Source of the DNA: Actinoalloteichus fjordicus
GTDB lineage: Bacteria; Actinomycetota; Actinomycetes; Mycobacteriales; Pseudonocardiaceae
DNA length: 64,000 nt
Assembly (NCBI RefSeq): GCF_001941625.1
Contig: NZ_CP016076.1
Span: 6,060,001-6,124,000 of the forward strand
Direction: 5' to 3'
Part shown: positions 62,971-64,000 of the stretch, in pieces
How positions within the stretch are numbered: position 1 is the first letter of the stretch
How the letters are laid out: each line of letters opens with the position of its first letter
Notes under the pieces: model-generated
The model's input: only the letters and a program-made list of their open reading frames with translations
What the model was told of the DNA's origin: nothing
Databases searched by the model: none
Position numbers and translations under genes: made by a program

Positions 62971-64000
62971 TCAGTCGAAGGAGACCGAGTACGCGGTGCT
63001 CGCACCGATGGCGGCGCCGATGGGCTCCAGCACTCCACCGGTCAGCGGCCGATCCACCCGCAGCAGCATCGTCGCGTCGGAGCCGTCGGTGGTCTGGCTG
63101 ATCTGCGCGGCCTCGATGTTGATGCCGACCTCGCCGAGCAGCGTGCCGACGGTGCCCATCACGCCGGGCCGATCCGGGTACTCGAGCAGCAGGACATTGC
63201 CCTCGGCACGCAGGTCGAAGTGCCTGCCGTTGATCTCCACGAGCTTCTCGACCTGCCGCGGTCCGGTCAGGGTTCCCGAGACGCTGGCCGTGCCGCCGTC
63301 CGGCAGCACCACCCGCACCGTGACGAGGCTGCGGTGGTTGGCGCTCTCGCTCTCGGTGCGCACGTCCACCGCCACCCCGAGGTCCTCGGCGAGCCTCGGC
63401 GCGTTGACGAAGGTCACCTGGCTCTCCACCACCTTGGAGAAGACACCGCGCAGCGCGGCCAACGGCAGCACGCTGACGTCCTCGGTGGACAGCTCGCCGC
63501 GCACCTCCACGGTGACCGAGGCGGGCGTGGCGGGCAGCAGCGCGGCGAGCACGAGCCCGAGCTTCTGGGTGAGCGGCAGGTACGGCCGCACCTGCTCGCC
63601 GACGACGCCTGCGGTCTGGACGTTCACCGCGTCCGGTACGAAGTCGCCGCGCAGCGCGAGCAGCACAGAGCGGGCCACGTCCGTACCCGCGCGGTCCTGG
63701 GCCTCGGCGGTGGACGCGCCGAGGTGCGGCGTCGCGACCACGCCGGGCAGCCCGAACAGCGGGCTGTCGGTGGTGGGCTCGGTCGCGTAGACGTCGACGC
63801 CCGCACCGCCGACCTGACCCGAGCTGACGGCCTCGGCCAGCGCGGCCTCGTCGACGAGTCCGCCACGGGCGGCGTTGACCAGCAGGACGCCGGGCTTGGT
63901 CTTGGCGAGCTGGGCGGCCCCGATCAGCCCCTTGGTCTCCGGGGTCTTCGGCAGGTGGATGGAGATCGCGTCCGCCCTGGACAGCAGCTCGTCGAGGTCG
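62971..64000 (-). CDS. serA: D-3-phosphoglycerate dehydrogenase, C-terminal part (runs off the right edge)
   Basis: 343 codons of about 530. First committed step of serine synthesis. At the edge the frame reads DLDELLSRADAISIHLPKTP, ETKGLIGAAQLAKTKPGVLL, NAARGGLVDEAALAEAV, GVDVYATEPTTDSPLFGLPG and VVATPHLGASTAEAQDRAGT (catalytic Glu/His region). Then comes the allosteric substrate-binding domain (VVGEQVRPYLPLTQKLGLVL) and a terminal ACT domain (DRPGVMGTVGTLLGEVGINI, MLLRVDRPL), the long type-I form known from actinobacteria. Neighbour of leuB as in mycobacteria, here with the S8 gene inserted. Confidence 0.96.
   Translation of the reverse strand, partial: DLDELLSRADAISIHLPKTPETKGLIGAAQLAKTKPGVLLVNAARGGLVDEAALAEAVSSGQVGGAGVDVYATEPTTDSPLFGLPGVVATPHLGASTAEAQDRAGTDVARSVLLALRGDFVPDAVNVQTAGVVGEQVRPYLPLTQKLGLVLAALLPATPASVTVEVRGELSTEDVSVLPLAALRGVFSKVVESQVTFVNAPRLAEDLGVAVDVRTESESANHRSLVTVRVVLPDGGTASVSGTLTGPRQVEKLVEINGRHFDLRAEGNVLLLEYPDRPGVMGTVGTLLGEVGINIEAAQISQTTDGSDATMLLRVDRPLTGGVLEPIGAAIGASTAYSVSFD

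Noticed and set aside
62583-63038. Reverse frame with DAEADSRRWN repeats
   Set aside because: Overlaps the serA 3' end out of frame and depends on the tandem DNA repeats; treated as a repeat array, not a gene.

Overview
The window is high-GC DNA with actinobacterial codon bias and GTG starts. It carries cofC, a DUF385-type protein, a C-terminally extended HU protein and an IclR regulator divergent from leuCD, which points to a filamentous actinomycete, most likely of the Pseudonocardiales (inference; no 16S gene is present). The chromosomal backbone matches the order known from Mycobacterium tuberculosis (serA1-leuB-gltX-IclR-leuCD-hupB-mutT1-ppk-cofC-gpsA-ddlA-DUF3515-thiL-ung-DAK2-recG-pyc). 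Here it runs from serA at the right edge to pyc at the left edge, with accessory DNA inserted at several points.

Left part (1-9.6 kb) is an accessory patch between pyc and recG. It holds a TetR regulator with a palindromic operator, a DUF385 protein, an unusual GrpB-methyltransferase fusion, a wrecked tripartite tricarboxylate transporter (tctB/tctA), two paralogous small acidic proteins beside a frameshifted toxin-like gene, a decapitated Scr1-type regulator with an intact DUF397 partner, an EamA transporter and an esterase. The core then resumes: recG, DAK2 protein, rpmB, an AlkD-like gene, ung, RidA/TetR, DUF2306, gamma-carbonic anhydrase, GNAT, thiL, an Lrp-type RAM protein and DUF3515 (9.6-22.8 kb).

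The stretch 23-28.5 kb is a second accessory patch: a YtrA-type GntR/ABC transporter locus that looks tandemly duplicated and then partly deleted in each copy, followed by a relict two-repeat type I-E-like CRISPR. Next come ddl, a MocR/flavin-oxidase divergent pair, cysteine dioxygenase preceded by a candidate Cys-Cys leader peptide, a cystathionine lyase-type gene coupled to gpsA, plsC, cofC, ppk, mutT1, hupB, leuDC and IclR (28.5-45.3 kb).

The right part (45.3-64 kb) contains tRNA-Gln and tRNA-Glu with promoter and terminator, a HAD phosphatase, gltX, an FAD monooxygenase, a FAH-family hydrolase, a three-gene WXG/EspC-like plus lipoprotein module, cimA, leuB, a secreted S8 protease and the 3' part of serA. 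Branched-chain amino-acid synthesis is concentrated here (leuB, leuC, leuD, cimA). cimA is preceded by a candidate transcription attenuator whose leader peptide has three consecutive Ile codons. Three copies of a ~160-bp palindromic-ended element (MITE-like) lie at 36.4, 45.3 and 58.7 kb.
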